Shown: positions 46,495 to 58,663, counted from the first letter of the stretch. The stretch: DNA of 64,000 nt from Homarus americanus (GCF_018991925.1 NW_024722158.1:5512313-5576312); one strand, 5' to 3'. Translations and numbers: made by a program. Notes: generated by a model from the letters alone, not told the origin.

Positions 46495-46870
46495 AGAAGG
46501 TGTAGTGCCCACAGGGTGTAGCCTGCAGGTGTAGCCCAGCAGGTGTAGCCCAGCAGTAGGTGTAGCTTAGCAGGTGTAGCCCAGTAGGGTGTAGCCCAGC
46601 AGGTGTAGCTCAGCAGGTAGCCCGGCAGGTAGCCCGGGCAGGTAGCCCAGCAGCAGGTGTGTGCCCAGCAGTAGGTGGCTTAGCAGGTGTAGCTCAGTAG
46701 GGTGTAGCCCAGCAGGTGTAGCCCAGCAGGTGCAGCCCAGCAGCAGGTAGCCCAGCAGGTGTAGCCCAGCAGGGGTGTAGCCCAGCAGGTGTAGCCCAGC
46801 AGGTGCAGCTCCAGCAGGTGCCCAGCAGTAGGTGCAGCCCAGCAGGTGTAGCCCAGCAGGTGTAGCTCCC
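46495..46870. repeat. minisatellite GTGTAGCCCAGCAG
   Basis: About 25 irregular copies. The 208-codon minus-strand frame across it (LLGYTPAGLHLLG-type) is a repeat translation. Confidence 0.95.
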
Positions 46871-47004
46871 TGGCCAGGGTAAGTAAGATGGGTGTTGTTA
46901 TGGGTGATCGTGACTGTGAAGACAGGACTCACTTCTGCAATTATCACAGAGCAAGTATTGTAATGTTGGAGTTCACTTCTGTCTTTCGTGGGGTGTAGGA
47001 AGGA

Positions 47005-47320
47005 GAGGTTAGGTAGGTGGGTGGGTGGGTGGATAGGTACACAGGTAAGTAGACAGATAGGTACTGTAGTTAGGTAGATAGATAGGTGGGCAGGTAAATA
47101 GGTAGGTAGACAGGTAAGACAGGTGGGTAGGTAGATAGGTACTGTAGTTAGGTATAGATAAGGGCAGGTAAATAGGTGGGTGGATAGGTACACAGGTAAG
47201 TAGACAGATAGGTACTGTAGTTAGGTAGATAGATAGGTGGGCAGGTAAATAGGTAGGTAGACAGGTAAGACAGGTGGGTAGGTAGATAGGTAGGTAAATA
47301 CACAGGTGGATAGATAGGGG
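47005..47320. repeat. GGTAGGTAGACAGGTA minisatellite with ~170-bp duplicated block
   Basis: A block with GGTACACAGGTAAGTAGACA and GATAGGTACTGTAGTTAGGT occurs at about 47034-47135 and again at 47196-47295 almost unchanged. Confidence 0.85.
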
Positions 47321-47629
47321 GAAGGTTGGCGTGTGTTTCAACTATAATAGGGAGGGGGTGAGGCTGGCCCAGTAAGGGGGGGGGGGCACTATACTGACGC
47401 TGGTATAATGACTCTTCCTCCTCTTTCCCCTCCTCCTCCTCCTTCTTCTACCCCTCCTCCTTCTCCCCCCTCTCCCCCACATACATGCCTAACCTAACCC
47501 AACCTAACCTAACGTGGAACAGGATTAATTAAAGATCACTCGTGTCTTTACCCAAGGCGCGCGCACGAACACACACACACACACCTCTGACGGGTTCCAG
47601 ACATGTTGGTACACTGACTGATGATTATT

Positions 47630-47645
47630 ATTATTGTTGTTGTTG

Positions 47646-47714
<69 letters not shown>
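47630..47714. repeat. (GTT)n(ATT)n microsatellite
   Basis: Four GTT then about 22 ATT units. Confidence 0.95.
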
Positions 47715-47941
47715 GTTGCGTCACCGTGTGTTCGCTTTTCTCAATTTACACAAAGAAACGTTTCTGACCCACTTAAGAGGAATATTTTAACTTACGAGGA
47801 ATATTTTAACTTATGAGGAATATTTACCTTAAGGGGAGTATTTACCTTAAGAGTCTTTAAGAATACAGGACCTTGGGTGTGTTATGTTAAATGGCGACCT
47901 TCTGGGTGGATAAATTATCATAACTACTTAATGATCTATTA

Positions 47942-48358
47942 TTGTGCAGCCTTGAGGGGGAAGGGGAGGAAGTGGGTGTGGAGAAGGGGGGTGAGAGGGA
48001 AGCAGGAGATGAAGGGGAGAGTGATGATGAGGGGGGAGGTGTAGGACTGTCAGCAGGGGAGAGGATGGGAAGGAGAAATGATAATAATCGGTGGGGGGGG
48101 GGTGGAGGAGTGTCAGCTGGGTGGGGGAGGGGGGAGGGAATGTCAGCTGCAGGAGGGAGGGGGGAGGAATGTCAGGCCGCAGGAGGGGTGGGGAGGAATG
48201 TCAGCCGCAGGAGGGAGGGGGGGAATGTCAGCCACATGAGGGAGGGGACAAGGAGTGTCAGCCGCAGGAGGGAGGGGGAGGAATGTCAGCAGGGGCGGGG
48301 AGGGAAGGGAAGGAGAGGGGAGGGACGGGAAGGAGAGGGGAGAGAGGGAGGGAGATGC
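47942..48358. repeat. GGAGGAATGTCAGCCGCAGG minisatellite
   Basis: About eight copies of a 24-28-bp unit in purine-rich DNA. The 158-codon frame is not a gene. Confidence 0.85.
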
Positions 48359-48462
48359 CTTAGGGGAAGTATTTACCGTAAGCCGCCCCAGGAGGTATAT
48401 TTACTGACGTTTACATGAGATCCTGACGTTGGTACACTTGCTGATGTCTAAATGTCTGCTGG

Positions 48463-48850
48463 ACCAATCATAGCTCACCCGCCTCGAGAACCGTCGACCA
48501 ATCAGGGAGCAACTTTAAAAAATGACGTAATGGGAACCCACCATACAAGAATAAGTTTTTAAGTGATGACGTAATGGAGTACAGACCAATGAAGAAACTG
48601 TTTTCAGTCAATGACGAAACGGGAAGCTCACCAATCATAAACAGTTTTGATGCGATGACGTAATAGACAACCAACCAATCAAGGAGCAGTCTTATTCCAA
48701 ATCCTTCAGTGCAATTCAACCTCAATATCTAGCTAATGACGTAATCGACAACGAATCAAGTGACGCAATGACAGCCAATCAAAGAACAGGATATTCTTAT
48801 GCTGTTAATCTCCTCCCTACATTTTGCTTCAGCTTGCAACCAATGACATT
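48463..48850. promoter_or_regulatory. array of CCAAT boxes and TGACGTAA (CRE-like) sites
   Basis: CCAATCA/CCAATGA at 48464, 48498, 48586, 48631, 48675, 48775 and 48840. TGACGTAA at 48523, 48566, 48656 and 48737, with variants TGACGAAA at 48612 and TGACGCAA at 48761. Sequence between sites is not conserved enough to call a simple satellite. NF-Y and CREB/ATF-type factors bind such sites in animals; function here is inference. Confidence 0.5.
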
Positions 48851-49029
48851 CGAGATTCTTTTATCCCTTCGTTTATAGTTGGCACTCAAGATCATGTTTA
48901 ATGTGGTCGGAGGGGGATCAGGGAGAGTTACTGTATATACTATGTTACTGTTTATTTTGGTACCTGAGAGAGAGAGAGACGATACCTAGGTCAATAGAGA
49001 GAGATAAGTAGGTGTACTGTAAGTATTGT

Positions 49030-49312
49030 TATCATAAAGTGAAGCGAAGTATCGGTATCGTCAAGTGAATCTCTGTAGTGCATCGTAAAGTGAATCTAAA
49101 TCTCAGTATCGTCAAGTGAATCTCTGTAGTGCATTGTAAAGTGAAGCTAAGTCTCAGTATCGTAAAGTGAATCTCTGTAGTGCATCGTAAAGTGAAGCGA
49201 AGTATCGGTATCGTCAAGTGAATCTCTGTAGTGCATCGTAAAGTGAATCTAAATCTCAGTATCGTCAAGTGAATCTGTGTCTCAGTATCGTCAAGTGAAT
49301 CTGTGTCATGAT
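49030..49312. repeat. AGTATCGTCAAGTGAATCTC composite minisatellite
   Basis: AGTGAATCT and GTATCGTAAAG words in a higher-order repeat: a block at 49035-49110 reappears at 49188-49265. Confidence 0.9.
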
Positions 49313-49611
49313 ACAGTAAATCAGTTTATGTTAAGTAGACACAAGACTTCCTCCACCTGTACTGTTACTTGGAGGTCGTGGTAACAATGGTTCTTACCTG
49401 CCAGGAAACACCTTATGTATACCTGTTTACACCTCTTCTGTTTACACCTGTTTTGTTGATGCACCTGATTTGTTTATACACTTACATTTGTCGTCTGTTT
49501 ACACCTTTTCCGTTTACATCTGTCGTCTGTATACACTTTTTCTCTTTACACCTGTTTTGTTTACATCGATTCTATGTTTACATCTGCACTTTGCTTACAT
49601 TAGGTTTGGGG

Positions 49612-49715
49612 CCTCCTTAGTCCTGGGCCCCCCTTAGCACTGGCCCCCCTTAGCACTGGGCCCCCTTAGCACTGAGCCCCCTTAGCACTGGGCCCCCTTA
49701 GCACTGAGCCCCAAA
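49612..49715. repeat. 18-bp minisatellite CCCCCTTAGCACTGGG
   Basis: Five to six copies. Confidence 0.9.
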
Positions 49716-50123
49716 CATAATGGTAATGTTGGGGTCCATTAACACTGAGAGCCATTTAGCCAGGAAGGTAAAGAGGGAGGGAGGGAAAGAGAGAGAGAAG
49801 GAGGGAAGTAAAGAAGGAGGGAAGGTGAGAGACAGCAGGTGGTGTACCTCAGGGTAGGCGTCTAACTCTGTTTTTACCATCAGTCGTCGACCTTGTGCTG
49901 GCTCGCCTCATACTTACCTGCTTGTGTCAGCTCTATGAATGCTTATCCTGACTGCGACGACTGCATGACTGGGTTGGACAGACTGATTGTGTTTTGACTG
50001 AATGCCTGAGTGCTTGACTTGACTGACTGACTGACTGAAAGAACGTTAACACTTTGTGGATGTTATTGTTTTTCTTAACAGATGTATAGTCATTGTGATA
50101 TACATATGAGGTGGGAGAAAGAA

Positions 50124-50157
<34 letters not shown>

Positions 50158-50525
50158 GGGGGGAGGGAAGGGGGGTAGAAGAATGTTATTATGTATCTAT
50201 TCCTCTCCTCTCCATCTCAACAGGCCACTTCCTCCTCCGTCTCTCTCCTCCCTTCCTCTCCCTCCCTCCCTCCCTACCCCCTCCCCCCTCCTTCACTATA
50301 CTTAACCAAAGCTAAGCCTCCCTCCCTCCTCCTCCCATCCACCTTCCCTCCCTCAGTACCCTCCCTCTCCCTCCTCGCAGCACCAGTCAGGCACTTGTAC
50401 CTCCACACCCAACAACAAGGTCACGGTGTTAAAAATATACTTGTTTTACACACACTCTCAGATTTCCTGCTTCCCAACCCAACCACATTATATTTAGTTT
50501 AATATGAGAGAGTGATGTTTGGTAA

Positions 50526-50647
<122 letters not shown>

Positions 50648-51030
50648 AATCAGGTGAGGTCAAGTAAAGGAGAGAAGGTGAGATGGAGGGAGGAAGAGAC
50701 GATATGAGTGTGGGAGGGAAAAGTGAGTGAGAGATTTTCTGTCAGTGAATGAGTCAGTAAGTCAGGTAAAGACTCAGGTGTACAGTATCTGATTCACTTA
50801 CCACATCACCAGGTAAGGAAGAAATTTAACCCACAACCCACTGAGCATATTGGGCTTACCTGTGTGTGTGTGAGGTAGGAACAGGTAGAACGGGACTCTT
50901 GTAAAGGTAAATAAGGGTTGTCCTTCCTTCGCTGTACACGGAACAAACAGAGGTGGAAACTATCACACACACACACACACACACACACCTCTATCTTCAC
51001 AAACATATACACAATCTAACCTTTCCACCC

Positions 51031-51033
<3 letters not shown>

Positions 51034-51091
<58 letters not shown>
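51034..51091. repeat. (GT)n microsatellite
   Basis: About 29 units; (CA)n at 50963-50988 upstream and 51250-51273 downstream. Confidence 0.95.
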
Positions 51092-51093
<2 letters not shown>

Positions 51094-51339
51094 AGGGAGA
51101 GTATGATGGATGAGAGGGTTCCTAAGCCCCTGTACACGAGTATAGCCACGTTCCTCACACACTCACACACACACTCAAACAAATACACACACTCACATAC
51201 GAGTGTCTGCCTGACCCACTGTTTTGTCTTTGTCAAGTGTACAGGTGAACACACACACACACACACACACACTGATACATACATACATGCATAAATACCT
51301 ATCTACATACATACATACATAATATTCATGATTTTTAAC

Positions 51340-51369
51340 GTGTTTCTCTCTTCTTAATTACAGGTAAGA
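51340..51369 (+). promoter_or_regulatory. ratchet-type splice site: acceptor joined to donor
   Basis: TGTTTCTCTCTTCTTAATTA-CAG|GTAAGAA, with TTTTTAAC upstream as a plausible branch point. The polypyrimidine tract, AG and a near-perfect donor are contiguous, as in recursive splice sites of long introns. Confidence 0.4.
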
Positions 51370-51426
51370 ATACACCTGAATACTGTAACTCCCTCGTCAG
51401 CGCCTTCTACAGCAGCACAGTCAAGG
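51364..51426 (+). CDS. candidate exon, product unknown
   Basis: Between the acceptor at 51363 and a donor AAG|GTAAAC at 51426/51427. The frame is open with phase 1 in and phase 0 out, reading KNTPEYCNSLVSAFYSSTVK. Third positions are C-rich, as in coding DNA. No family recognised. It may instead be a recursive-splicing exon or chance. Confidence 0.3.
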
Positions 51427-51527
51427 TAAACTCACACCTGTTGGTTTCCATTGAAGTTTATTAATATAATGTAGGTATTACTTGTGATTAGGTTACGTTA
51501 GGCTGAATTTAAATTAGTACTCTCAGT

Positions 51528-51577
<50 letters not shown>

Positions 51578-52743
51578 AAACATACACACATGACCTGTAA
51601 CCTCCTCTTCCTCTCCTCGTCATCATAACCAAGATGAAATATGATGCTCAAGACGTTCATCTCCTGTTTCCTTACCTGTATAATTAACCTGATCATCTCC
51701 GCTTACTGATGCTGCTGGTGGTGGTGATGTTAGTGATGAATTTAGTGTGGATGATGATGATGATGATGATGATGATGGTGGTAGTGATGATGACACACCT
51801 TGGCAGTGATCAGGTGGAGGTTATGGCATAGGCAGGTGAGTGATGCCAAGGTGTAAGTATAGTGTCTGTGATATCTCTCTCTCTCTCTCTCTCTCTCATC
51901 ACCACCATAATCGACCATTCTCCCAGCAGCTGGCTGCAAACATCAGCCATTTTGTTAATTTCCCTCCTGCAGCTTAACACGGAGACTGGAAGGTGGAGCC
52001 AGCTGTGGTGGTGGTGATGGTTGGGTAGAAGTGGGTGGGTGGGTGGTGGGTGGGTGTGGGTGGGTACAGGAGGGGTGGGTGGGGTGGGGGTCAGTGGGGT
52101 GGGAAGATTGAGTGGGTGGTGGGAGAAGGGGTGGTGGGGTGGTGGCGGTGTTGACAGAGGAAAGGAAAGCCACACCCACCAACCTAGGGTCTACAGAGCC
52201 TGGGTCCTCACCCCATTTTCCTCCCCAGCTCCCCACCTCCCCACCCACTCCCACCCCCACCCTCACCATCTCCCCACCCACCCCAGCCTCCCTCCTCCCC
52301 TCAGCCTCACCTCCTCCTCCCTACCTCACCTCCTCCCTCAGCTCCCCTCACCTCCTCCCCACCCACCTCACCTCCCTCCTCCCCAGCCCCCCTCACCTCC
52401 TCCCACCCACCCCACCCTCAGCTCCCCCCACCTCCCCACTCACCTCTCACCTCCTCCCCCTACCCACCTCCCCACCTCCCTCCTCCCCACCTCCCTCACC
52501 TCCCTCCCCCTACCCACCTCTCACCTTCCTCCTCCTTAACCTCACCCCTCTCTTCTTCTAGCGTGTGCTCCCAGATAGTCACACACCTGCCTTTCTTCCA
52601 AGCACGCCTGTATATACACACACACACACACACACACATACATTCCACACACACACACACACACACTACACTCACTCACTCCAATATTATACATATAGAC
52701 TAGAGAGAAAGACACACACTCAGTATTTACCCATCATGTGCAG

Positions 52744-52828
52744 GTAAAGAAGACATGTTGGAAAGCGTGAACATTCTTCTTCGTATAGTGGAGAAGGTGA
52801 TTGTGTCTGTCACGCCATCAGACCACAG
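52744..52828 (+). CDS. candidate exon, product unknown
   Basis: Acceptor ATGTGCAG at 52743. Open frame (phase 1 in) reading KEDMLESVNILLRIVEKVIV then SVTPSDH. The end at CACAG|GTTGGA is a weak donor. Amphipathic helix-like sequence. Its phase does not fit directly after the 51364 block. Confidence 0.25.
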
Positions 52829-52844
52829 GTTGGAGGTGTCACGG

Positions 52845-52852
<8 letters not shown>

Positions 52853-52886
<34 letters not shown>

Positions 52887-52954
52887 TTGATACAGGTATT
52901 CTCAGGTAATCTTTTAGAACCAATAATCTGGAGAATTTTGTGGTTAGTGGTTGG

Positions 52955-53008
<54 letters not shown>

Positions 53009-53009
53009 C
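52853..53009. repeat. (AG)n and (GT)n microsatellites
   Basis: AG at 52853-52885 and GT at 52957-53007. Confidence 0.9.
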
Positions 53010-53164
53010 GGCTGATAAATTGGATAAGAAAAACAATAACATCAGGTTTATTTCCACACAGTAACATTATATACGTGCAGTAATTGCCAGAAGCAGTTCT
53101 TGCTCACCTTCCGGGAATCACACACTCAGGTAAATTCAATAACAGAAGTCAAAGTCATGGTGTT

Positions 53165-53356
53165 AGTTTGCGCGTGCAGGGTCGTTTGAGTCAGCTGATG
53201 GATGTAAATAAACAATTCTCGGTCAGAAGTTCGCGCAGGCTTTTAATCGCTCTGGTCAGCTAATTCGTGTAAATAAAGGAAGTGTATTTTGCGCGCGCTC
53301 GATCACTAGTCAGCTGATCCATGTAAACAAACAGTCACCTGATTAGTGTAAATAGA
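53165..53356. promoter_or_regulatory. array of TCAGCTGAT plus TGTAAAYAAA (forkhead-like) units
   Basis: Composite units at 53191 (TCAGCTGATGGATGTAAATA), 53256 (TCAGCTAATTCGTGTAAATA), 53310 (TCAGCTGATCCATGTAAACA) and 53335 (TCACCTGATTAGTGTAAATA), separated by TTTGCGCGYGC/TTCGCGCAGGC blocks. The CAGCTG E-box and TGTAAACA forkhead-type motif are kept while the spacers diverge. Confidence 0.45.
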
Positions 53357-53784
53357 AAATATTAATAGAGATTAGTGTGTTTGAAGGGTTAAGTGAGAGA
53401 GAAAGGTAGAGACACAGAGAGAGAGAAGAGAGATAATGTAAAAAAAAAAAAAAAAACGGACCTTCAAGTTTCACCATAACGTATTCGCTCTAAAAACCAT
53501 GTCGGAGAATGTAGATAATGTCGAGTATTTTACGTAAATTTTCCCATCAGCAGAGCAATGACTAGAAGGCCACGTCATCATCATCATCATCATCGTCCTC
53601 ATCGTCATCATCATCGTCGTTGGTGGTGCGGTTATGATAAGTTGTGGATGCCGGAGGGGAAGCAAAAAAAAAGACGATGATTTTTCTGTTGTTATTATTT
53701 TTTCGTGTCACTGGTAGGAATGAATTTCTCCTTTGGCGGTAAATTTCTCTTCTTCGTTTACATTTCTCTCTAACACCTATCTTG

Positions 53785-54055
53785 GTTTGTCTTTTGTTTC
53801 ATTTTTTCTCTTTCTCTCTCTGTGTCTGTCTCCCTCTTTCTCCCTCTCTTTATCTCTCCCTCCTTGCCTACCCACTTCTTCCATCATTCACTCTCACTCT
53901 CTTTCTCTCTCCCTCCCCCTCTCTCTTCATGCCTTTCTCCGTTCCTTCATTATTCTTCACTCTCTCTCCCTCCTCTCAAAATCTCTCCTCCCTCTCTCCC
54001 CCACTCTCTCCCTTCTTTCCCCCACATTCCTCTCTCTCTCACACCCTCCCCACAC
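53785..54055. repeat. CTCTCTCCCTCC pyrimidine tract
   Basis: Open in all three plus frames because of composition only. Confidence 0.8.
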
Positions 54056-54204
54056 TCTCACCCTCTCACCTCAACTTGCATCATGGCCAGGTACAACACG
54101 CACTATAATCACCATCATTAACACATCATCGTAATAAAACAACACCACAGGGTCGACAGCCACTGGGAGCTGTTGAGGCAAAACACTCTACTCTTGTCCC
54201 ACAC

Positions 54205-54445
54205 CTTGACTCAGTGCCACGCCTGTCTTATTCAGTGCCACCTGTCTTACCTTGACTCAGTGCCACGCCTGTCTTATTCAGTGCCACCTGTCTTACCTTG
54301 ACTCAGTGCCACGCCTGTCTTATCCAGTGCCACCTGTCTTACTCAGTGCCACCTGTCTTACTCAGTGCCACCTGTCTTACCCAGTGCCACCTGTCTTACT
54401 CAGTGCCACCTGTCTTACTCAGTGCCACCTGTCTTTAGAGAGTGC
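54205..54445. repeat. 19-bp minisatellite ACTCAGTGCCACCTGTCTT
   Basis: About twelve copies; a longer unit with CTTGACTCAGTGCCACGCCT occurs in the first part. Confidence 0.9.
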
Positions 54446-54484
54446 CACCTGACTCTACCTTGACTGAGTACCATATGTCTTGAG

Positions 54485-54534
<50 letters not shown>

Positions 54535-55134
54535 ACATACTTCTCCTAACATGTTGTCTTAGCATTTTACTCTCACTTTCCTAGCATCTTTCTCCACTAT
54601 TCCCTCCTTTATCGTAACAGAGAGGTAATAACAATACTTAGAGTTAATAATGAGAAAAAATGAGTCAAACTAAATAAATAGTGTAGGAGTGATTTAAAGT
54701 TGTCTAGACCTCAGTTAAACCTGTTATTTCGGCTGACGGCTAAAACTTGCTGTGTTGTTTTAAGTGTGTGGGTGATGTCACGGTAAAACATTCATTAAAT
54801 ATGTGGGAAACGTACGTGTGTGTGTGTGTGTGTTAAGGTGTGCGTTGATGTTGAGTGATTTTTTCTTCATATTTATTTCTCTCTCTCTCTCTCTCTCTCT
54901 CTCAGCAGCGTCAAGAGTTAATGTTCACTTGGTCAACTTCTCCCCCAAGACACACCACTGAGCCCCCCACACATCTCCCACCCCACACCCCCCTGACCCC
55001 CACACCTCCACACCCTCACCCCAGCATTAGTCCACCCACCCATCTACATCCCCACACCCCCATCCCTGGTGTTGAGTTTCCTCCCCCATTCATCCCCCCA
55101 CCCACCCCAACCCCACTCCTAGCTGTTCTGTTCA

Positions 55135-55215
55135 GTTCTAGCGGTGTAAAAGGTCTTAGGCGCGCAAATTGTCTATGACGGTTCGCGCCTTTTTTTTTTT
55201 TTTTTTCGTGCGCAA
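55135..55215. other. GC-rich patch with E2F-like sites and a (T)17 run
   Basis: GGCGCGCAAATT at 55160 and GGTTCGCGCC at 55180 (E2F-type TTCGCGCC) are followed by a T run and GTGCGCAATTTTG, an imperfect inverted copy of the first. Could be a promoter or a small hairpin; unproven. Confidence 0.25.
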
Positions 55216-55609
55216 TTTTGATGTGCTTGAAGTACGGTAGTTTGGCGTTGTAGTCTTAACGGGAAAGTAGTTGGAGCGCAAAAATATCTCTTTCTGGTAG
55301 TCGCATCGTGAGCCCTCAGACACCTGGGCGATTTCACTCCAGCTTGAGATATTGGTGTTGAGAATGACTTGCCTCGAGGGTGACTTAGTGTTACTTTAAG
55401 ATACGGAACATGATAGATGGTAAGGAGCAGTAACACGTAACACTGTAGTAGTAGAGATGTGTGTGTGTGGGTGATGGTGTTTAATGTGGTTTTACACTCA
55501 CTCACTCACTCACACTCACTCACACACGAGCATGTAGTGCGTGTGTGTGTGTGTGAGGTGCTAGTAAGTTGATACGACAGGTGAGTGTTTGTCGTCAAAT
55601 AGCAAGCAA

Positions 55610-55850
55610 CAATAATAACACCATCCACCACCACCACCACCAACAACAACAATAGCAAGAACAAAAACACCACCATCAACAACAACAACAACAACAACCA
55701 TAATAATAACACCACCATCATCATCAACAACAAAAACATCACCAACAATAACAACCATAACAACAACAACACCAATAACAGCAGCAGTGAGAAATAACAG
55801 CACTAATAACAGCACCAATAACAACAACAATAACAGCAGGAGGGTCAGCG
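55610..55850. repeat. ACC/AAC trinucleotide array
   Basis: Mixed CAC CAC, AACAAC and AATAAC units. Confidence 0.9.
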
Positions 55851-56273
55851 CACTAACCAGCAGATGTTTGAAGGTGTCCGTCCGTTTCTCACGAACCGGA
55901 AGTTTACCTCCTCCTCTTCTTCCTCATTCTTTCTCCTCCTCTTCTTCCTCATTCTTCCTCTCCTCTTCTTTCTCATTCTTCCTCTTCCTCTTTTCCAATA
56001 CTTTCTTTATTCCATTTCTTTCTCCTTCCTTCTCCTCATTCTACTCCTCCTCCTCCTCCTCCTCCTCTTCTTCTCCTTCATTCTTCCTCATTTTTCACCT
56101 TCTCTCCTCCGCTTTCATCAAGACCTCCTCTTTTCCTATTCTATATTCTCCTCTTTTATCACGCTCATTCCTTCTACTCTTCCTCCCCCTCTCCTCCCCT
56201 CCCTCATTCTCCCCCCTCCCCCTCTCTCTGGATCTATCTGCCGACGATTAACAAACAGTAACAGGTTAATAAT

Positions 56274-56276
<3 letters not shown>

Positions 56277-56338
<62 letters not shown>
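56277..56338. repeat. (AG)n microsatellite
   Basis: About 30 units. Confidence 0.95.
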
Positions 56339-56339
<1 letters not shown>

Positions 56340-56754
56340 GTACTTCAAGGCCAGACTTAAGTAGAAGGTTCCCAGTTTATTTCATAGGGCGTTTGTTTAC
56401 ATAATCTTAACAGCTGAGAGGTTAATGTACCGCTGTTACTATCTGGCTAAAGTTGATAGTAAGGAAGGAGGAGAAGGAGGAAGAGGTAGTGAAGAAGGAG
56501 CAGAAGGAGGATGTAGTGTAGGAGGAGGAGGATGTAGTGAAGAAAGAGAAGGCGGTAGTGAAGTAGGAGAGGGTGAAGAAGGAGGGGTAGGTGCAGGAGT
56601 ACTCAGATCGTCAAGGAGGTTGTTGTGCAAAAGCTGTTGTTTACCTGGTGAGGGGTGAGGGAGAAGATAAGATGAGGGGAAGTGAGAAGGGTGGGAGAAT
56701 TGGAAGGTGAGGGATGAGGGAAAAGATGAGGGGAGGAGGAGAAGGAGAGGAACG

Positions 56755-57060
56755 GTGAGGGAGGTGTCTGGGAGAGAAGATTGTGTCAGGGGAGAGAGAG
56801 GGATGTCAGGGGAGAGAGAGGTATCAGGGAGGTAAGGGAGGTGTCAGGGGAGAGATAGGGGTCAGGGGGAAGAGGGGGGTGTCGGGGGAGAGAGGGAGGT
56901 ATCAGGGAGAAAGAGGGAGGGATCAGGGAGAGAGATGGAGGTATCAGGGAGAGAGAGGTATCAGCGTGGTGGGTGTCAGAGGGGAGAGGGGGTGTCAGGG
57001 AGGAGAGGGAGGTGTTAGGGGAGAGAGGGAGATATCAGGGAGGTGTCAGGGGAGAAACAG
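56755..57060. repeat. minisatellite AGGGGAGAGAGGGATGTC
   Basis: About 15 variable copies with TATCAGGGAG and GTGTCAGGGG words. Confidence 0.85.
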
Positions 57061-57137
57061 AGAAGGGCCCAGCAAGTGGAGTTCATAAGTTGAGGTTTTT
57101 GTAGCCACTTAACTGTTAATATTGTTGGCGCCTGTCT

Positions 57138-57315
57138 CTACTACCACCACCACCACCAGTACCACCACTACCAGTACTACCACCACTACCAGTAATACCA
57201 GTACTACCACCACTAATACCAGTACTATTACCACCACCATTACCACCATTACAAGTACTACCACTATTGCCAGTACTGCTACCACCACCAGTACTATTAC
57301 CATCACCACTATTAT
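57138..57315. repeat. ACTACCACC / CCAGTACTACC trinucleotide-based array
   Basis: Mixed ACC, ACT and AGT units; frames on both strands are artefacts. Confidence 0.9.
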
Positions 57316-57661
57316 ACAGTTACCAGTATACAGTTACCACCAGTACGCCACTTAACCTGAAGAAATACCTCTGAAACAGTTACCGAACCTGAAACACTTA
57401 ATTTAGACAGTTACACGACACCTGGCTAATTATTCTGGGTGCGTCAGACAGTCACACAGTCATAAGGTAACACGGGACAGTTCAACCACAACGACAGTTT
57501 AGTACCGCGACAGGTAACTGGAGAATTTGCTTAAGGTGGGGTGCGTGTCAGTTTAACCCAGTCAGATGTCATTAACTGGTGATTGAGCGTGAGGTAGTTG
57601 TGACAGTTAGTGTGGATGAGTGAGTGTTAACTGGGGTGTGATTTGTATGGCTCCACCCCTA

Positions 57662-57895
57662 TCAGGAACACCTCCCCATTAGTAGCAGCCCCTTCCTCAG
57701 TAGCACCCCCTTCGTCAGTAACGTCTCCCCTGTCAGTAGCACCTCCTCCGTCAGTAGCACCTCCTCGTCAGTAGCACCTCCTCCGTCAGTAGCGTCTCCT
57801 TCGTCAGTAGCGTCTCCTTCGTCAGTAGCACCTCCCCCGTCAGTAGCGTCTCCTCCGTCAGTAGCACCTCCCCCGTCAGTAGTACCTCCCCGTCT
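57662..57895. repeat. 18-bp minisatellite CGTCAGTAGCACCTCCTC
   Basis: About 13 copies. Confidence 0.95.
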
Positions 57896-58079
57896 TCCAC
57901 ACACCCCATTTCTGTCCTGCCCTGCCCTTATCATGGCACAACCTCACTTCAAACACCACCCCACAGTCCTGCCCTTCCTCATACACCTCCTCACAGCCAT
58001 GCCTCAACTAGCCCTACCTCACACCTAACACCACACCCCACATTACACAACGCTACCACGCCCCACTTCACCCCAGCCA

Positions 58080-58240
58080 CCCTACCTTGCCCCACCCTAC
58101 CCTACTCCACCCTACCCTACCCCACCCCACCCCTACTCCACCCACCACCCCACCCCTACCCCACCACACCACACCCACCCCAACCCCACCCCAGCCTACT
58201 CCACCCAGCCCCACCCTACCCCACCCTACCCCACCACACC
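58080..58240. repeat. (CCCCACCCTA)n-like array
   Basis: Irregular CCCCACCCTACC units; C-rich strand is plus. Confidence 0.9.
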
Positions 58241-58368
58241 CTCTGGTATACTCACCTGACACAGTTACCTGCCGTTTACCTGTCGTTTATACCCTCAGGG
58301 CTCCTCACCTTACCCCCCAGCTAAGTTACCCCTCCCCTCTCCCCCCTCTCGCCCCTTCCTTCCTCCAG

Positions 58369-58436
58369 GTGAGAGCGTGATCAAGCAGGCTGTTGCTTCT
58401 AGGTCCCTGCAGGCGGACACAACCACTACAGGCTAC
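58369..58436 (+). CDS. candidate exon behind a ratchet-type acceptor, product unknown
   Basis: A 50-bp pyrimidine tract ends in CTCCAG at 58368, followed by GTGAGAGC. The frame is open, phase 1 in and phase 0 out, starting ESVIKQAVASRSLQAD and ending at GGCTAC|GTGAGA. Acceptor, frame and donor all look good. The AG|GTGAG start also makes it a possible recursive splice site. No family recognised. Confidence 0.3.
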
Positions 58437-58663
58437 GTGAGAACTTAACCTAACCACTACAGGCTACAGGTGAACCTTATGGCAGTTGTCTCTTGAACAC
58501 CTGTAGTTATCCCCCAGGTGTGGACCATCAACCAGCAGCCTAACCTATCCTAACTTAACCTAACCAGCACCAACAACAACAACACTACCGACCTTGAAGT
58601 AACAACACTGAGACAAAAACAATGACAATATGATACGTAATATTCTTTTAACCCGTAAATCAT

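Noticed and set aside
46567..47193. 208-codon minus-strand frame rich in LLGYTPAGLH
   Set aside because: It is the GTGTAGCCCAGCAG minisatellite and the GGTAGGTAGA repeat; no independent coding signal.
52744..52850. Idea that the MLESVNILLRIVEKV block is part of an adhesion-GPCR GAIN domain
   Set aside because: The resemblance is a loose helix pattern; no GPS motif or transmembrane exons are visible.
53080..53128. 49-bp open block reading NCQKQFLLTFRESHTQ between CAG and GTAAAT
   Set aside because: Too short, the acceptor lacks a pyrimidine tract, and its phase fits no neighbour.
54855..55178. Pro/Thr/His-rich frame behind a CTCTCAG acceptor
   Set aside because: A good acceptor at 54905, but the frame is CCCCACACC low-complexity DNA with no clear donor; not enough to call an exon.
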